A program made the translations under genes and the position numbers. Below, in pieces: positions 53,624 to 62,457 of a stretch of DNA of 64,000 nucleotides. The stretch lies in contig NZ_CP110848.1 in the NCBI RefSeq assembly GCF_026240635.1, positions 1,304,501-1,368,500 of the forward strand, in the 5' to 3' direction. Origin of the DNA: Trichothermofontia sichuanensis B231 (lineage in GTDB: Bacteria > Cyanobacteriota > Cyanobacteriia > B231). The notes beneath the pieces were generated by a model, which had not been told where the DNA came from, searched no databases, and saw only the letters and a program-made list of their open reading frames with translations. How positions within the stretch are numbered: the first letter of the stretch is position 1; each line of letters begins with the position of its first letter.

Positions 53624-53870
53624 GCTACGCATTGCCTTAGTAGCGGAAGGGCCAACCGACTGGGAAGTTATTCACGCGGCACTCAAGGCTGTATTGCCCA
53701 CCCCGTTTGTCATGACCCTCCTGCAACCAGAAGCCACACCGGGTATCACGGGAACGGGCTGGCGCATAGCGCCGGAATGCCAAATTGTGAGATTTGGATA
53801 CCAAGCGGCTTGGGGCAGTGAGGATGTCACTTCCCCGCTGTATGGCCTATGGGGAGTTGGTCGGGGTTGA
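53616..53870 (+). pseudogene. Truncated TOPRIM/DUF4276-like protein
   Basis: ATG 53616 starts MSELRIALVAEGPTDWEVIH, a strand followed by EGPTD that resembles the N-terminal Glu motif of TOPRIM-type nucleases found next to AAA15/OLD ATPases. PTPFVMTLLQPEATPGITGT follows. After about residue 50 the sequence degenerates and the frame ends at 53870, while its 3' part overlaps the end of the glucokinase gene on the other strand. Full-length relatives are about 200 residues, so this is a remnant of the second gene of an ATPase-TOPRIM pair. Assignment is from short motifs. Confidence 0.5.
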
Positions 53871-54542
53871 CCCGGCGGCTGGGTTGTGGGGATCGGCGGC
53901 TGCCCAGAGCCGAAAGCCGCCGGTAAACGCATTGGCATTGCTCCCTAAACGACAACCGGGGGGAAGCTGTTTCAGCCTTTTGGCATTGCCGCCACCAATG
54001 ACCACATCATCCAGTTCGAGAGCGGAGACAAAGCGTTTGATCGTGATCTCAACGTGCTGCCGCCACTTCTTAACGCCTAATCGTTTCAGCCCTCGAATGC
54101 CCAGATAGTCTTCAAATGTACCTTTGCGATAACTCAAATGGCCTAGTTCCAGTGGGATTACCACCCCTTCTGCTACCATCGCGGAGCCTAGCCCCGTGCC
54201 CAGCCCAAGGAAGAGCATGATCCCCTCCTGATAGCTGCCCAACGCTTGCATCGCCGCATCGTTAATCAGCTTGACGGGACAACCGAAGGCAGCGGCAAAG
54301 TCGAAGCCAATCCAACCAGGGGCGAGGTTGCGGGGATCTCTGGTAATCTGTCCGTGGCGCACCAAGCCGGGATAGCCGATCGCAATGTGGTCGTAGGCCC
54401 AATCCTCAGTCATGGCTTTTACCCCCCTCACCATTGCATCGGGAGTCATCGTGGGGCCAGAGGGGAACTTCCGGGACTCGGTTTGCCCAGTTGCCAAGCA
54501 TTTAACATTGGTACCGCCAATATCAATGACCAGGACATTCAT
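53847..54542 (-). CDS. ROK-family glucokinase (polyphosphate glucokinase-like)
   Basis: Sugar kinase of 231 residues. The N-terminal phosphate loop MNVLVIDIGGTNVKCLATGQ is followed by IAIGYPGLVRHGQITRDPRN, APGWIGFDFAAAF and KLINDAAMQALGSYQEGIML with the catalytic Asp. GLGTGLGSAMVAEGVVIPLE and LELGHLSYRKGTFEDYLG form the rest of the active site; the zinc-binding Cys cluster of many ROK proteins is absent, as in PPGK-type enzymes. Whether ATP or polyphosphate is the donor cannot be told. ATG 54542 has AAGGAG 6 bases upstream. It is divergent from the P-type ATPase gene. Confidence 0.83.
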   Translation of the reverse strand: MNVLVIDIGGTNVKCLATGQTESRKFPSGPTMTPDAMVRGVKAMTEDWAYDHIAIGYPGLVRHGQITRDPRNLAPGWIGFDFAAAFGCPVKLINDAAMQALGSYQEGIMLFLGLGTGLGSAMVAEGVVIPLELGHLSYRKGTFEDYLGIRGLKRLGVKKWRQHVEITIKRFVSALELDDVVIGGGNAKRLKQLPPGCRLGSNANAFTGGFRLWAAADPHNPAAGSTPTNSP

Positions 54543-54731
54543 TCTGCGCTCCTTTATACCTTGCAATTGAGAATAGGGTTAGGCTATCGCAGAAACCGGA
54601 CGCAAGGAACTGCCATTCTCCAGCAGAGACGCTGTGCAATCCTCCTGCAGGGATGCTACACGCAGGTGATAATCCCTGATCCTGCCGATCGCACTCACTG
54701 GGGACTGCTACAATCCAGTTGCCCCTATCGC

Positions 54732-57551
54732 ATGAGCGCTCCCCCTATGAATACCTGGTATCAACTTGAGGCCGCCGCCGTCTTAAACCAGTTGGGGACC
54801 AATGCGAACACGGGCTTGAGTGGGACGGAAGCCAGCCAACGCCTGCTCCAATATGGCAAGAACGAGTTACAGGAACATCCCCCCAAGAGTCCCTGGCTAA
54901 TGCTCTGGGAGCAATTTACCGCCACCACTGTGTTGGTGCTCATTGTGGCAGCAGTGATCTCAGCTCTCTTGGGGGATTTCCAGGATACGGCGGCGATTAT
55001 GGCGATCGTGATCTTTAATGGCCTGCTAGGCTTTACCCAGGAATATAAGGCAGGCAAGGACTTCGCGGCATTGAAAAAAATGGCGGTGCCTAAGGCGCGG
55101 GTCTGGCGAGACAGCGAGTGGCAGGAGGTGGTAGCCAGTGAACTGGTGCCAGGAGACATTATCCAACTTGAAGATGGGGACCAGGTTCCTGCCGATGCCC
55201 GTTTGCTGGAATGCATTAACCTACGGACTCAGGAAGCAGCCTTTACCGGGGAGTCGGAATCGGTGGAGAAAAGTGTGGCCACGCTGACGGGGGATAGTTT
55301 GCCCCTAGGCGATCGCCACAATATGGTGTTCATGGGCACGATTGTCACCTATGGCCGGGGGCGGGCGGTGGTGACAGAGACGGGTATGAATACGGAGTTG
55401 GGCAAAATTGCCGACTCGCTGCAGTCGGTGGAACCGGAGGCGACCCCCCTGCAACGGCGACTGGATCAATTGGGTCGCCGTCTGGCGCTGATGGCCCTAG
55501 CCCTCGTGGCGGTAATCTTTGGCTTTGGCATTATGCGGGGCGAAGACCTTGAGGCTATGTTTTTAACCGCTGTGAGCCTTGCGGTGGCCATTATTCCGGA
55601 AGGTCTGCCCGCAGTAGTGACGATCGCCCTGGCCCTAGGGGCGCGGCGAATGCTCAAGCGCAAGGCCTTGATTCGCAAACTTCCGGCGGTGGAAACGCTG
55701 GGATCGGTTACCACCATTTGCTCAGACAAAACGGGCACGCTGACGGAAAACCGGATGACGGTGACGATCCTGTCCCTGGCGGGGCAGCGGGTGGATCTGC
55801 GGGAGACGTTTGCCGAGATTACATCGCGCTTGGATGGCAATAAGTCGATTTTTCAACCGGGGGAGGGAACCCAACTGCCGGAACCGATGGCCCTAACCCT
55901 AGTAGGCTGTGCTCTGTGCAACAATGCCCTAGTGCCTGATGATGCTGATGATACAGATCTTGCCACTGAGAATCGCGCCGATTCAGAGGTGCCCAAGGCG
56001 ATCGGGGACCCGACGGAAATTGCCTTAGTGGTGGCTGCCGATCGCCTGGGTTTGGATAAGGAGGAGTTGGAGGAATTGTTACCTCGACAAGCGGAAGCGC
56101 CCTTTGACTCCGATCGCAAGCGGATGACAACGATTCATCGCGTTGAGCAGGATGGTGAACAGTGGAAATGTGATAATCCCTCGTCCCGGCTGCTACCCCG
56201 GCTCAGTTCGCTGCTCCAAACACCCTATCTGGCCTTTACGAAAGGCTCGGTTGACGGGTTACTACAAATTTGTACTCAGGTGTGGATCGACGATCGCACG
56301 GAGCCGTTGACGCCAGACTGGGATGCGCAGATTCGGGACCACAACGATCGGCTAGCCAGTTCCGGGACGCGGGTGTTGGGTGTGGCCTTTCGCCCGGTGG
56401 CAACGCTACCCCTGCTAGGGCAGGAGGTTACCCTAGAGCGAGACCTGATTTTTGTCGGCTTGGTGGGAATGCTGGACCCGGCGCGTCCGGAGGCCAAAAC
56501 AGCAGTGCAAACCTGTCATCGGGCAGGGATTCGGACGGTGATGATTACGGGTGATCATCCGCTGATGGCGCGGCACATTGCCGAAGAACTGGAAATTTCC
56601 CAGAACGGGTGCTATCTCACGGGTGTCGATCTCGACAAGCTATCTCTAGAAGAACTCGCACAGCAGGTCGAGGCGGTCTCAGTCTATGCACGGGTCTCCC
56701 CACAGCAAAAGTTGGCGATCGTGGAGGCGTTGCAAAGTCGCGGTCATATTGTGGCAATGACGGGGGATGGGGTGAATGATGCCCCGGCCCTGAGTAAGGC
56801 GGATATTGGGGTGGCGATGGGGATAACGGGTACGGATGTGGCGAAGGAAGCGGCGGATATGGTACTGCTGAATGATAACTTTGCCACGATCGTGGCAGCG
56901 GTGGAAGAGGGCCGGGTGATTTATGATAACATCCGTAAGTTTATTCGCTACAACCTGACGGGGAATACCAGTGGCGTAGTCATTATGCTGTTTTCGCCTC
57001 TACTGGCCATGCCCCTGCCGCTGCGACCGACGCAAATTTTGTGGATTAACCTGTTGGCCGATGGCTTGCTGGCTCTGGCGTTGAGTGTGGAGCCAGCCGA
57101 AAGTAATGTGATGCGCCGCCCGCCCTACCCACCGAATGAAAGCGTGTTTAGCCGGGGCGTTGGTCGCGACATCATCTGGGTCGGCAGCCTGATGGGGTTG
57201 ATATTCCTGTTCGCGGGGGATTATTTCTTTGGTACGGGTGCCGAGTGGGTGCATTGGCAGGTGATGGTGTTTTCAACGCTGGCTTTTTCTCGCATTAGTC
57301 TGGCCCTGGCGATGCGATCGGAGCATGATTTCGTGTTTAGCCAGGGCTTTTTTGCCAACAAACCCATGCTGGCGGCGGTGGTGTTAACCTTTGCCTTACA
57401 AATGCTAGTCATCTATGTGCCCTGGCTGCAAGGGATGTTCAGCACCCAAGGGCTATCGGCACAGGAATTACTGATCTGTCTGGCACTGAGTACGGTAGGG
57501 TTCTGGGCCGTGGAAGCGCAAAAGCTATTTTTCCGCTGGCGGCCTCAATAA
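54732..57551 (+). CDS. P2-type cation-transporting ATPase (PacL/Ca2+-ATPase-like)
   Basis: Membrane pump of 939 residues. Cytoplasmic N-terminus with [20 protein letters not shown], membrane segments ([17 protein letters not shown] onward), the actuator loop [16 protein letters not shown], and in the fourth segment the PEGLP motif typical of Ca2+-type pumps. The phospho-acceptor is Asp332 in [13 protein letters not shown]. The nucleotide domain has [11 protein letters not shown] and [17 protein letters not shown], the hinge [20 protein letters not shown], and six C-terminal membrane segments follow. The cation is probably Ca2+ or Mn2+. The frame is open far upstream, but ATG 54732 ([13 protein letters not shown]) fits the family; ATG 54747 is an alternative. 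Confidence 0.9.
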   Translation: MSAPPMNTWYQLEAAAVLNQLGTNANTGLSGTEASQRLLQYGKNELQEHPPKSPWLMLWEQFTATTVLVLIVAAVISALLGDFQDTAAIMAIVIFNGLLGFTQEYKAGKDFAALKKMAVPKARVWRDSEWQEVVASELVPGDIIQLEDGDQVPADARLLECINLRTQEAAFTGESESVEKSVATLTGDSLPLGDRHNMVFMGTIVTYGRGRAVVTETGMNTELGKIADSLQSVEPEATPLQRRLDQLGRRLALMALALVAVIFGFGIMRGEDLEAMFLTAVSLAVAIIPEGLPAVVTIALALGARRMLKRKALIRKLPAVETLGSVTTICSDKTGTLTENRMTVTILSLAGQRVDLRETFAEITSRLDGNKSIFQPGEGTQLPEPMALTLVGCALCNNALVPDDADDTDLATENRADSEVPKAIGDPTEIALVVAADRLGLDKEELEELLPRQAEAPFDSDRKRMTTIHRVEQDGEQWKCDNPSSRLLPRLSSLLQTPYLAFTKGSVDGLLQICTQVWIDDRTEPLTPDWDAQIRDHNDRLASSGTRVLGVAFRPVATLPLLGQEVTLERDLIFVGLVGMLDPARPEAKTAVQTCHRAGIRTVMITGDHPLMARHIAEELEISQNGCYLTGVDLDKLSLEELAQQVEAVSVYARVSPQQKLAIVEALQSRGHIVAMTGDGVNDAPALSKADIGVAMGITGTDVAKEAADMVLLNDNFATIVAAVEEGRVIYDNIRKFIRYNLTGNTSGVVIMLFSPLLAMPLPLRPTQILWINLLADGLLALALSVEPAESNVMRRPPYPPNESVFSRGVGRDIIWVGSLMGLIFLFAGDYFFGTGAEWVHWQVMVFSTLAFSRISLALAMRSEHDFVFSQGFFANKPMLAAVVLTFALQMLVIYVPWLQGMFSTQGLSAQELLICLALSTVGFWAVEAQKLFFRWRPQ

Positions 57552-57861
57552 CGCCGCCAGATCAGGTTTAATCTGACAACTCGCCCCTACACAATATCGA
57601 TACTAAACCTGCCCCCGGATGGGTCAGCGGGTAAACACGGACATTGATTTGCGGCACCAATGGGGATGAATCACCCTAGGTTGATCGGCGGGTTGGACGG
57701 GATGGTGGGTTGCCTACCCAGATAGGGGGTGAACCCGCCCCTACCAGAACAATCAATCTGGCAGTTCTGACTGACAGAATTCATCAACCGCACAGATTAA
57801 GATCATCTTTGTTAAAGATTTTGCGAATTTCAGTAATTTTAAGTGAGAAGATTAAAGTCTC
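57552..57861. other. Intergenic region downstream of the P-type ATPase gene
   Basis: About 310 bases. GGTGGGTTGCCTACCCAGAT (57703) and GGGGGTGAACCCGCCCCTACC (57724) are G/C-rich with partial dyads. Towards the right the sequence becomes AT-rich before the metalloprotease promoter. No gene seen. Confidence 0.4.
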
Positions 57862-57867
57862 TATAAT
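57838..57867 (+). promoter_or_regulatory. Possible promoter of the metalloprotease gene
   Basis: A perfect TATAAT lies at 57862-57867, with TTTAAG 18 bases upstream as a poor -35. It sits in an AT-rich stretch. Transcription from here would give a leader of about 175 bases containing the palindrome at 57981. Confidence 0.35.
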
Positions 57868-57980
57868 TTAATACTTGTATGACTATCCTTTAAGACGTGT
57901 TGGAGTATATTGAAGATGTGAGGTTTGATGACACACCCCATAAACCAGTAGCGGACTTTACATGAAAAGACCTGGGTTCG

Positions 57981-57997
57981 CCTGATGAGTCATCAGG
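57981..57997 (+). promoter_or_regulatory. 17-bp perfect palindrome in the metalloprotease leader
   Basis: CCTGATGA-G-TCATCAGG, 8-base arms around one G, 49 bases before the start codon. As DNA it could be an operator; as RNA the single-base centre would need to open to form a hairpin loop. GGGA-GTAAG-TCCC follows immediately (57998-58011) and is a second small hairpin. Confidence 0.5.
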
Positions 57998-58046
57998 GGA
58001 GTAAGTCCCTCATCTCACTATCTCAATTCACCTGGAGAGCATTACC

Positions 58047-59708
58047 ATGTTTGACGCCACTGCTGCTGATTCTAGTGCTTCTTTCTCCCAATCCCTCGAT
58101 CCCACGCTCCAGAGTGCTTTCGTACCCGGTTTGGCGCAGGTGCCAGAGGCGGCGCTGGAATTGGCTCATACCCAGTTGACTAACTTCTTCTCCGAACCCG
58201 ACCTTCTGGATGTGCTCCGGATTCCATTTGGCGATTTTGATGAGGCACAAGCCACTGCCTTGGCCCAGGACTTTATTACGGGTGATTTCAGCAATTTACT
58301 TCAGATTGAAATCCTTGCAGCAGGTGTATTACAGGGTGCCAATGGTGGGTTCGACTCCCTGACGGGAACGATTTACCTGGCAGATAACTTTTTAATCCAC
58401 AATGCGGATAACCCCACCGCGATCGCCAATGTCCTGCTGGAAGAAATTGGTCACTATATTGATGCGCAAATTAATGGGGTTGACTCTCCCGGTGATGAAG
58501 GGGAGATTTTTAGCGCGATCGTTCAAGGGCAAAGTTTAACCATAGAAGATCTGGCAAGGCTTCAAGCTGAGGATGACACAGCCACTATTGTTGTGGGCGA
58601 TCGTTCCATCCTAATTGAAAAGTCAGACTTTGCTGGGAATACCTTGGGAACAGCCCGTAACATTGGGACACTCAGCGGCACCCAAACCTTCAGTGATTTT
58701 GTTGGCAGCACTGATACTAACGACTTCTATCGTTTCAATGTTGCTAGCCGCAGTAATTTCAGTCTTACCCTGAATGGGATGAGTGCGGATGCAGATGTCC
58801 AACTGATTCGGGACACCAACAATAACGGTATTGTTGATAGCGGTGAAGTATTGGCCAGTTCAACCAATGGCGGCACGACAGCAGACGCTATTAGTCGCAC
58901 CCTAGATGCAGGAAACTACTTTGTTCGAGTCTATCCCTTTGGTACTGCGAACACCAATTACACTTTGAGCTTAACGGCCACTCCCACAACGCCATTACCA
59001 ACTGGTAGTTTCAATATCCAATTTGACTATCGATTTGACACAAATGGTTTCTTCAGCAATCCTGCTCGTCGTGCAGCTTTAGAGGCGGCAGCTGATATCT
59101 GGGAAGCCATCATTCGTGATGAATTTGCTGACGTTCCTGCTGGTACTAACCTCTACGTTCGTAACCCACAAACAGACACCATGCAATATGTAACTGCGGG
59201 TACGATCGATGATGTATTAGTTTTTGTTGGCTCACGCTATATTGATGGTCCATTTGGTACATCTGCAGATGGTGGTCCATCTGCAACTTATCCTAGTGAC
59301 AGTAACCTCGAAAGCCGATGGAACGGTTCAGATTTTGAGCCTTGGACGGGAAGCCTGAGCTTTGACACTGGTGATAGCTGGTTCTTTGATTCAACGCCAA
59401 CTACTGCTAACGATATCCCGTTCAACACAATTGACTTCATCTCCGTCGCTGTGCATGAACTGGGACATGTTTTAGGATTTGCTGATGGTATTAATGCCTT
59501 TAGAGGCCAAATGTCTGGTGGTTACTTCAATGGACCTATAGCGCGATCAGTTTACGGTGGCCCCGTCCCCATGCAAGGCTCTCACATCTCGCCTACTGCT
59601 GGCACTCACGCCATGACTCCTAGTGGCATGGCTGGAACTCGGACCTTACCTACTAGCCTGGACCGTGCCATTTTGGATGATATTGGTTATACGGTTAACT
59701 ATGCCTAG
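58047..59708 (+). CDS. Metalloprotease with PPC domain and matrixin-like HExxHxxG motif
   Basis: Protein of 553 residues, probably exported, without a classical signal peptide. Residues about 60-150 resemble the N-terminal part of large cyanobacterial surface proteins (GGFDSLTGTIYLADNFL and VLLEEIGHYIDAQINGVDSP, in which EEIGH mimics a metal site). A PPC-type beta domain follows (about 205-310; FYRFNVASRSNFSLTLNGMS and LDAGNYFVRVYPFGTANTNY). The C-terminal 230 residues carry the zinc site VAVHELGHVLGFADG (His470), the pattern of matrixin/NHL-type metzincins, with Asp where a third His is usual. AMTPSGMAG nearby gives a possible Met-turn. Secretion may be by type I export. It has its own promoter region and terminator. 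Confidence 0.75.
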   Translation: MFDATAADSSASFSQSLDPTLQSAFVPGLAQVPEAALELAHTQLTNFFSEPDLLDVLRIPFGDFDEAQATALAQDFITGDFSNLLQIEILAAGVLQGANGGFDSLTGTIYLADNFLIHNADNPTAIANVLLEEIGHYIDAQINGVDSPGDEGEIFSAIVQGQSLTIEDLARLQAEDDTATIVVGDRSILIEKSDFAGNTLGTARNIGTLSGTQTFSDFVGSTDTNDFYRFNVASRSNFSLTLNGMSADADVQLIRDTNNNGIVDSGEVLASSTNGGTTADAISRTLDAGNYFVRVYPFGTANTNYTLSLTATPTTPLPTGSFNIQFDYRFDTNGFFSNPARRAALEAAADIWEAIIRDEFADVPAGTNLYVRNPQTDTMQYVTAGTIDDVLVFVGSRYIDGPFGTSADGGPSATYPSDSNLESRWNGSDFEPWTGSLSFDTGDSWFFDSTPTTANDIPFNTIDFISVAVHELGHVLGFADGINAFRGQMSGGYFNGPIARSVYGGPVPMQGSHISPTAGTHAMTPSGMAGTRTLPTSLDRAILDDIGYTVNYA

Positions 59709-59765
59709 CTTAAAGTTATCCCGATAGCAATAAGTAGGATCAGGTTTTTCTAGATGAATAGAATC

Positions 59766-59800
59766 AACGATCGCGCCTTCACCCCAGTGCGATCGTTTTT
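59766..59800 (+). terminator. Intrinsic terminator of the metalloprotease gene
   Basis: AACGATCGC (59766-59774) pairs with GCGATCGTT (59789-59797) across a 14-base loop, followed by T-rich DNA (TTTTT at 59796-59800). It lies 58 bases after the stop codon. The stem is built from HIP1-like sequence. Confidence 0.7.
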
Positions 59801-60067
59801 GTGTAGAGTTGAACTTTTGGGCAACTACCCAGAAAACCAGAAAAGTCTGGGAGCCTAGACCTTACCATCACTGGGCAAACCTGGATGCGGATCAAGATTT
59901 GATCAAGCTAGGGGCACAAACATGCTACGCTGGTCTATAGCTTGCCCTGGTTAGCTTTGACAATCCTGCTCACAACAAGTGCGATCGGGATTAGTTGAAG
60001 CGACTGACCAGAAGTACAAGTGAGTAAAAGCTATTCATAATTTGTCGATCGCTTACCGGCAACCCCC
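59801..60067. other. Intergenic region upstream of the 3D-domain protein gene
   Basis: About 270 bases with no gene. The promoter of the following gene is expected here, but no confident elements were seen. Confidence 0.35.
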
Positions 60068-60127
60068 ATGCGACGATCGCTGGCCGCGGCAACCGTCTAC
60101 GCATCTGGCATTTGCCATCCATCTGGC

Positions 60128-60270
60128 TTACGTTCAGAGGAGATAGCTCCGTCCTTTTCGCTCTTACGTTCAGAGGAGATAGCTCCGTCCTTTTCGCTCT
60201 TACGTTCAGAGGAGATAGCTCCGTCCTTTTCGCTCTTACGTTCAGAGGAGATAGCTCCGTCCTTTTCGCT
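60128..60270 (+). repeat. Four tandem 36-bp repeats inside the 3D gene
   Basis: Unit TTACGTTCAGAGGAGATAGC then TCCGTCCTTTTCGCTC, 36 bases, repeated at 60128, 60164, 60200 and 60236; the copies are identical except for the last base of copy 4. Each encodes 12 residues, LRSEEIAPSFSL. It precedes the signal-like hydrophobic segment. Perfect identity shows recent expansion or active homogenisation. There are no spacers, so it is not a CRISPR array. Confidence 0.9.
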
Positions 60271-60986
60271 GCTAGGCCTCGGTACGATACTGCTCGGTCT
60301 GTCGTTGTTTGGGTTTGCGGAGATGGCCCGATCGCAGGTGAAATTCGCCCCTTATCAAGTTCCGACCAATGCTCCCCTAATAGGGCGATCGCGCAGCATT
60401 TCATCAGAAGCATTACCGGTACAATTTGCCCCGTATCAGCTATCTGCCATTACACCATCGCCTGTGCAGACCACCCTGGGGGATTCCCTACCCTGGATCA
60501 GTTTTGATCTGGGAGGCAATCCCCAATCAGCCCGTCCCCTCACCCTATGGGCCAGCTATTACAACATGCGTCTCTCCCGTCAAGTTAAAAACGGCTATGC
60601 CCTCCTCGATCCAGCAGGACAACCGTTAGGCCCGCGGCTCTCGCATGAGGACTGGTGCCATGCCGCCATGCAGGGCAGTGTTCAGGTGTTAGAAAACGGC
60701 AAACCCCAAACCTATGGCTATGCTGGGCTAGGGCCGGGTGCGCAGGTCAATTGTGCTCCCTTCTTCCCTGGATTACCAGCCCATATCCTACGAGGCACGA
60801 ATCGGGTCCGCTTTGCCCGCCGTGAGGGTCTTTATGGCTATGGGTCCCATCCATTTCAGGTAGTTCCCTATCGCACGATCGCCGTCGATCCTCACGTCAT
60901 CCCGATCGGGGCGGTTGTCTTTATTCCAGCGGCCCGGGGGCAAGCCATTACCCTACCGTCTGGGTATCAAGCTGTCCATGATGGCT

Positions 60987-60994
60987 TTTTCTTT
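60987..60994. repeat. Target-site duplication, left copy
   Basis: TTTTCTTT immediately before the left inverted repeat; the identical octamer is at 61800-61807 after the right inverted repeat. Confidence 0.85.
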
Positions 60995-61799
60995 GAGAGT
61001 TTCAAGTAAATAATGATATTCTATAATAGACTATAAAAGTCTACCATCAAGCGTCAAGGATAGTCCAATGGCAGAGTGTTGCGTCAAGTGTGGTCACCCG
61101 CATGTGGTCAAGAATGGCTTCGTAGCTGGACGCCAACGCTTCAAGTGTAAGTCCTGTCACTACCAGTTCACAACTGAGAAGCTAGAGCGAGGTAAACCCC
61201 TATGGATGAAGTTAGAAGCGGTTCTACTCTATATTAGTGGTCTGTCCCTGAATGCCATTGCTGAGAACTTGGATGTATCGGCTCAGGCGGTGTTGAACTG
61301 GGTTCGCGACTTTGCTAGGGCCAATATTGAGAAGCCGGAACCGGGCAAAGTGGTTGTCGTGGAGTTAGATGAGTTCTGGCATTTCGTCGAGTCAAAAAAA
61401 ACCGAATATGGATCTGGAAAGCGTATGACCGTGATCATGGGCAACTTATTGACTGGGAATTGGGAAATCGTGATTGTGAGACTGTAGAGAGACTGCTGGA
61501 ACGCTTAGCACAGTGGCAAGTTACGGTTTACTGCACCGATGGTTGGCAGGGCTTTGAATCCCTGCTGGACGAGCATCCGGATGCTTATCATGTCGCAACT
61601 AAGACTGAAACGAAGGCGATCGAACGGAACAACTCAGATCACCGTCATTGGTTTGCTCGCTTTAAGCGGAAAAGCAAGGTTGTCTCCAAAAGTCTGGAAA
61701 TGGTCGATCTGACAATGGCACTATTTGCAAAGTTTCGCGTCAATGGCAATATTGAGTTACTGCGAAATTGGAGGCTATCATTACTTACTTGAAACTCTC
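60995..61799 (+). mobile_element. IS1-family insertion sequence, complete (805 bp)
   Basis: Bounded by GAGAGTTTCAAGTAA followed by a variable base and TAATGATA at both ends (24-base inverted repeats, one mismatch at position 16). It is flanked by an 8-base direct repeat TTTTCTTT. Size, inverted repeats, duplication length and transposase type all fit IS1. The near-perfect ends and intact duplication suggest recent insertion. It disrupts the 3D-domain protein gene. Confidence 0.92.
61068..61792 (+). CDS. IS1-family transposase, two frames joined by a putative -1 frameshift
   Basis: Frame 1 (61068-61487) has a zinc ribbon (CVKCGHPHVVKNGFV then CKSCHYQF), a helix-turn-helix (AVLLYISGLSLNAIAENLDV) and the first catalytic Asp in VVELDEFWHFVESKK. 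At a run of eight A (61394-61401) a slip back by one base leads into the second frame with NRIWIWKAYDRDHGQLIDWE, then VYCTDGWQGFESLL (second Asp) and IERNNSDHRHWFARFKRKS, conserved IS1 segments. Only the frameshifted product (about 241 residues) is a complete transposase. Staying in frame 1 gives 139 residues, which could act as an inhibitor as InsA does in IS1. Whether the slip is programmed or the A-run is a mutation is open. Confidence 0.85.
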
Positions 61800-61807
61800 T
61801 TTTCTTT
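61800..61807. repeat. Target-site duplication, right copy
   Basis: TTTTCTTT directly after the right end of the IS, identical to 60987-60994. Confidence 0.85.
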
Positions 61808-61990
61808 GCTGCGGATACAGGCGGAGCTGTACAGGGTAATCACATTGACGTCTTTGTGGGTAATGCAGAACGTAATCCCTTCTCCTTCATTAAAAGTACT
61901 CCCAGTGGAACGTTCCGGGCCTATATCATTCAGAACGATCGCATTGCCCAAACGCTCGATTCCTTACATCGCCGTCCCAAGATCAATTAG

Positions 61991-62288
61991 TGGGTACGAC
62001 GAAAAATTAAGACCCTGCCGAAATCATTAGACCGGGTTCAGGAGAAGAGGGTCTTGCCCCTGGTTGATTGCCCCTCATCCCTAAATCCCTTCTCCCACTA
62101 GGGGCGAAGGGACTTTAACCTCAAACCCTGGCTCATGAGCACCTTGCCTGCTCTGGGAGAGGGGTGGGAGTGAGGGCAGTCCGAGTTTTGTCAGTCAATC
62201 AGGACATTGCTCCCTTCTTACCTCTCTTGGTTCTTCTGGGATTTTGGGGTAAGCAGTATCAGCAGCTACAAATAAACGATCGCAAATG
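61991..62288. other. Intergenic region with C-rich repeat blocks
   Basis: About 300 bases. Around 62070-62175, CTAAATCCCTTCTCCCACTA and CTCTGGGAGAGGGGTGGGAG are relatives of the blocks at 8100 and 51600. No gene seen. Confidence 0.45.
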
Positions 62289-62333
62289 CTGAGTTTATGG
62301 TGGGGGCGCGTAGCGCCCCCACCATAAACTCAG
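62289..62333. repeat. 45-base perfect palindrome (REP-like)
   Basis: Two 21-base arms (62289-62309 and 62313-62333) around the trinucleotide GTA, without a mismatch. The outer part is CTGAGTTTATGGTGG and the core GGGGCGC-GTA-GCGCCCC. Shorter relatives are seen near 22713, 27918 and 30927. Such sequences form long hairpins in RNA or cruciforms in DNA. No T-run follows, so it is not a classical terminator. Confidence 0.85.
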
Positions 62334-62457
62334 AAGAGCCCCTCTCTTCTCTCTTCTCAGGTGCAGGGAGAAGATTGCTCAGGTAGCCAGGAGTCTTCAG
62401 TTTAATCTCGTTAGTTGAAGCAGAACAATTGCTCCGATCCCCATTCAGTGAGGCATC
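62334..62457. other. Spacer downstream of the nuclease-like gene
   Basis: Short spacer without gene-like signal; it is the 3' side of the minus-strand gene. Confidence 0.4.

Larger units (their letters stand above)
60068..61990 (+). pseudogene. 3D-domain (Asp-Asp-Asp) envelope protein gene, split by an IS1-family insertion
   Basis: The 5' part (60068-60994) encodes an N-terminal stretch with four 12-residue repeats, a hydrophobic signal segment (LGTILLGLSLFGFAEMARSQ), a linker and the start of a 3D domain: LWASYYNMRLSRQ, then YRTIAVDPHVIPIGAVVFIP and VHDGFFF. There the IS begins and the frame ends in IS sequence (ESFK, stop 61009). The 3' part resumes at 61808 with AADTGGAVQGNHIDVFVGNA and runs to TAG 61990. 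Without the IS and one 8-base duplicate the frames join perfectly, giving 369 residues with all three signature Asp residues (AVDP, AADTGG, HIDVF). 3D domains resemble the catalytic core of MltA-type lytic transglycosylases. The interrupted protein lacks two of the three Asps. Confidence 0.85.

Noticed and set aside
54246-54731. N-terminal extension of the P-type ATPase frame
   Set aside because: The extra 162 codons lie antisense to the glucokinase gene and do not resemble P-type ATPases; ATG 54732 fits the family start.
60128-60270. Possible CRISPR array (36-bp repeated unit)
   Set aside because: The four units directly abut each other with no spacers, lie in frame inside a gene and encode a 12-residue repeat.
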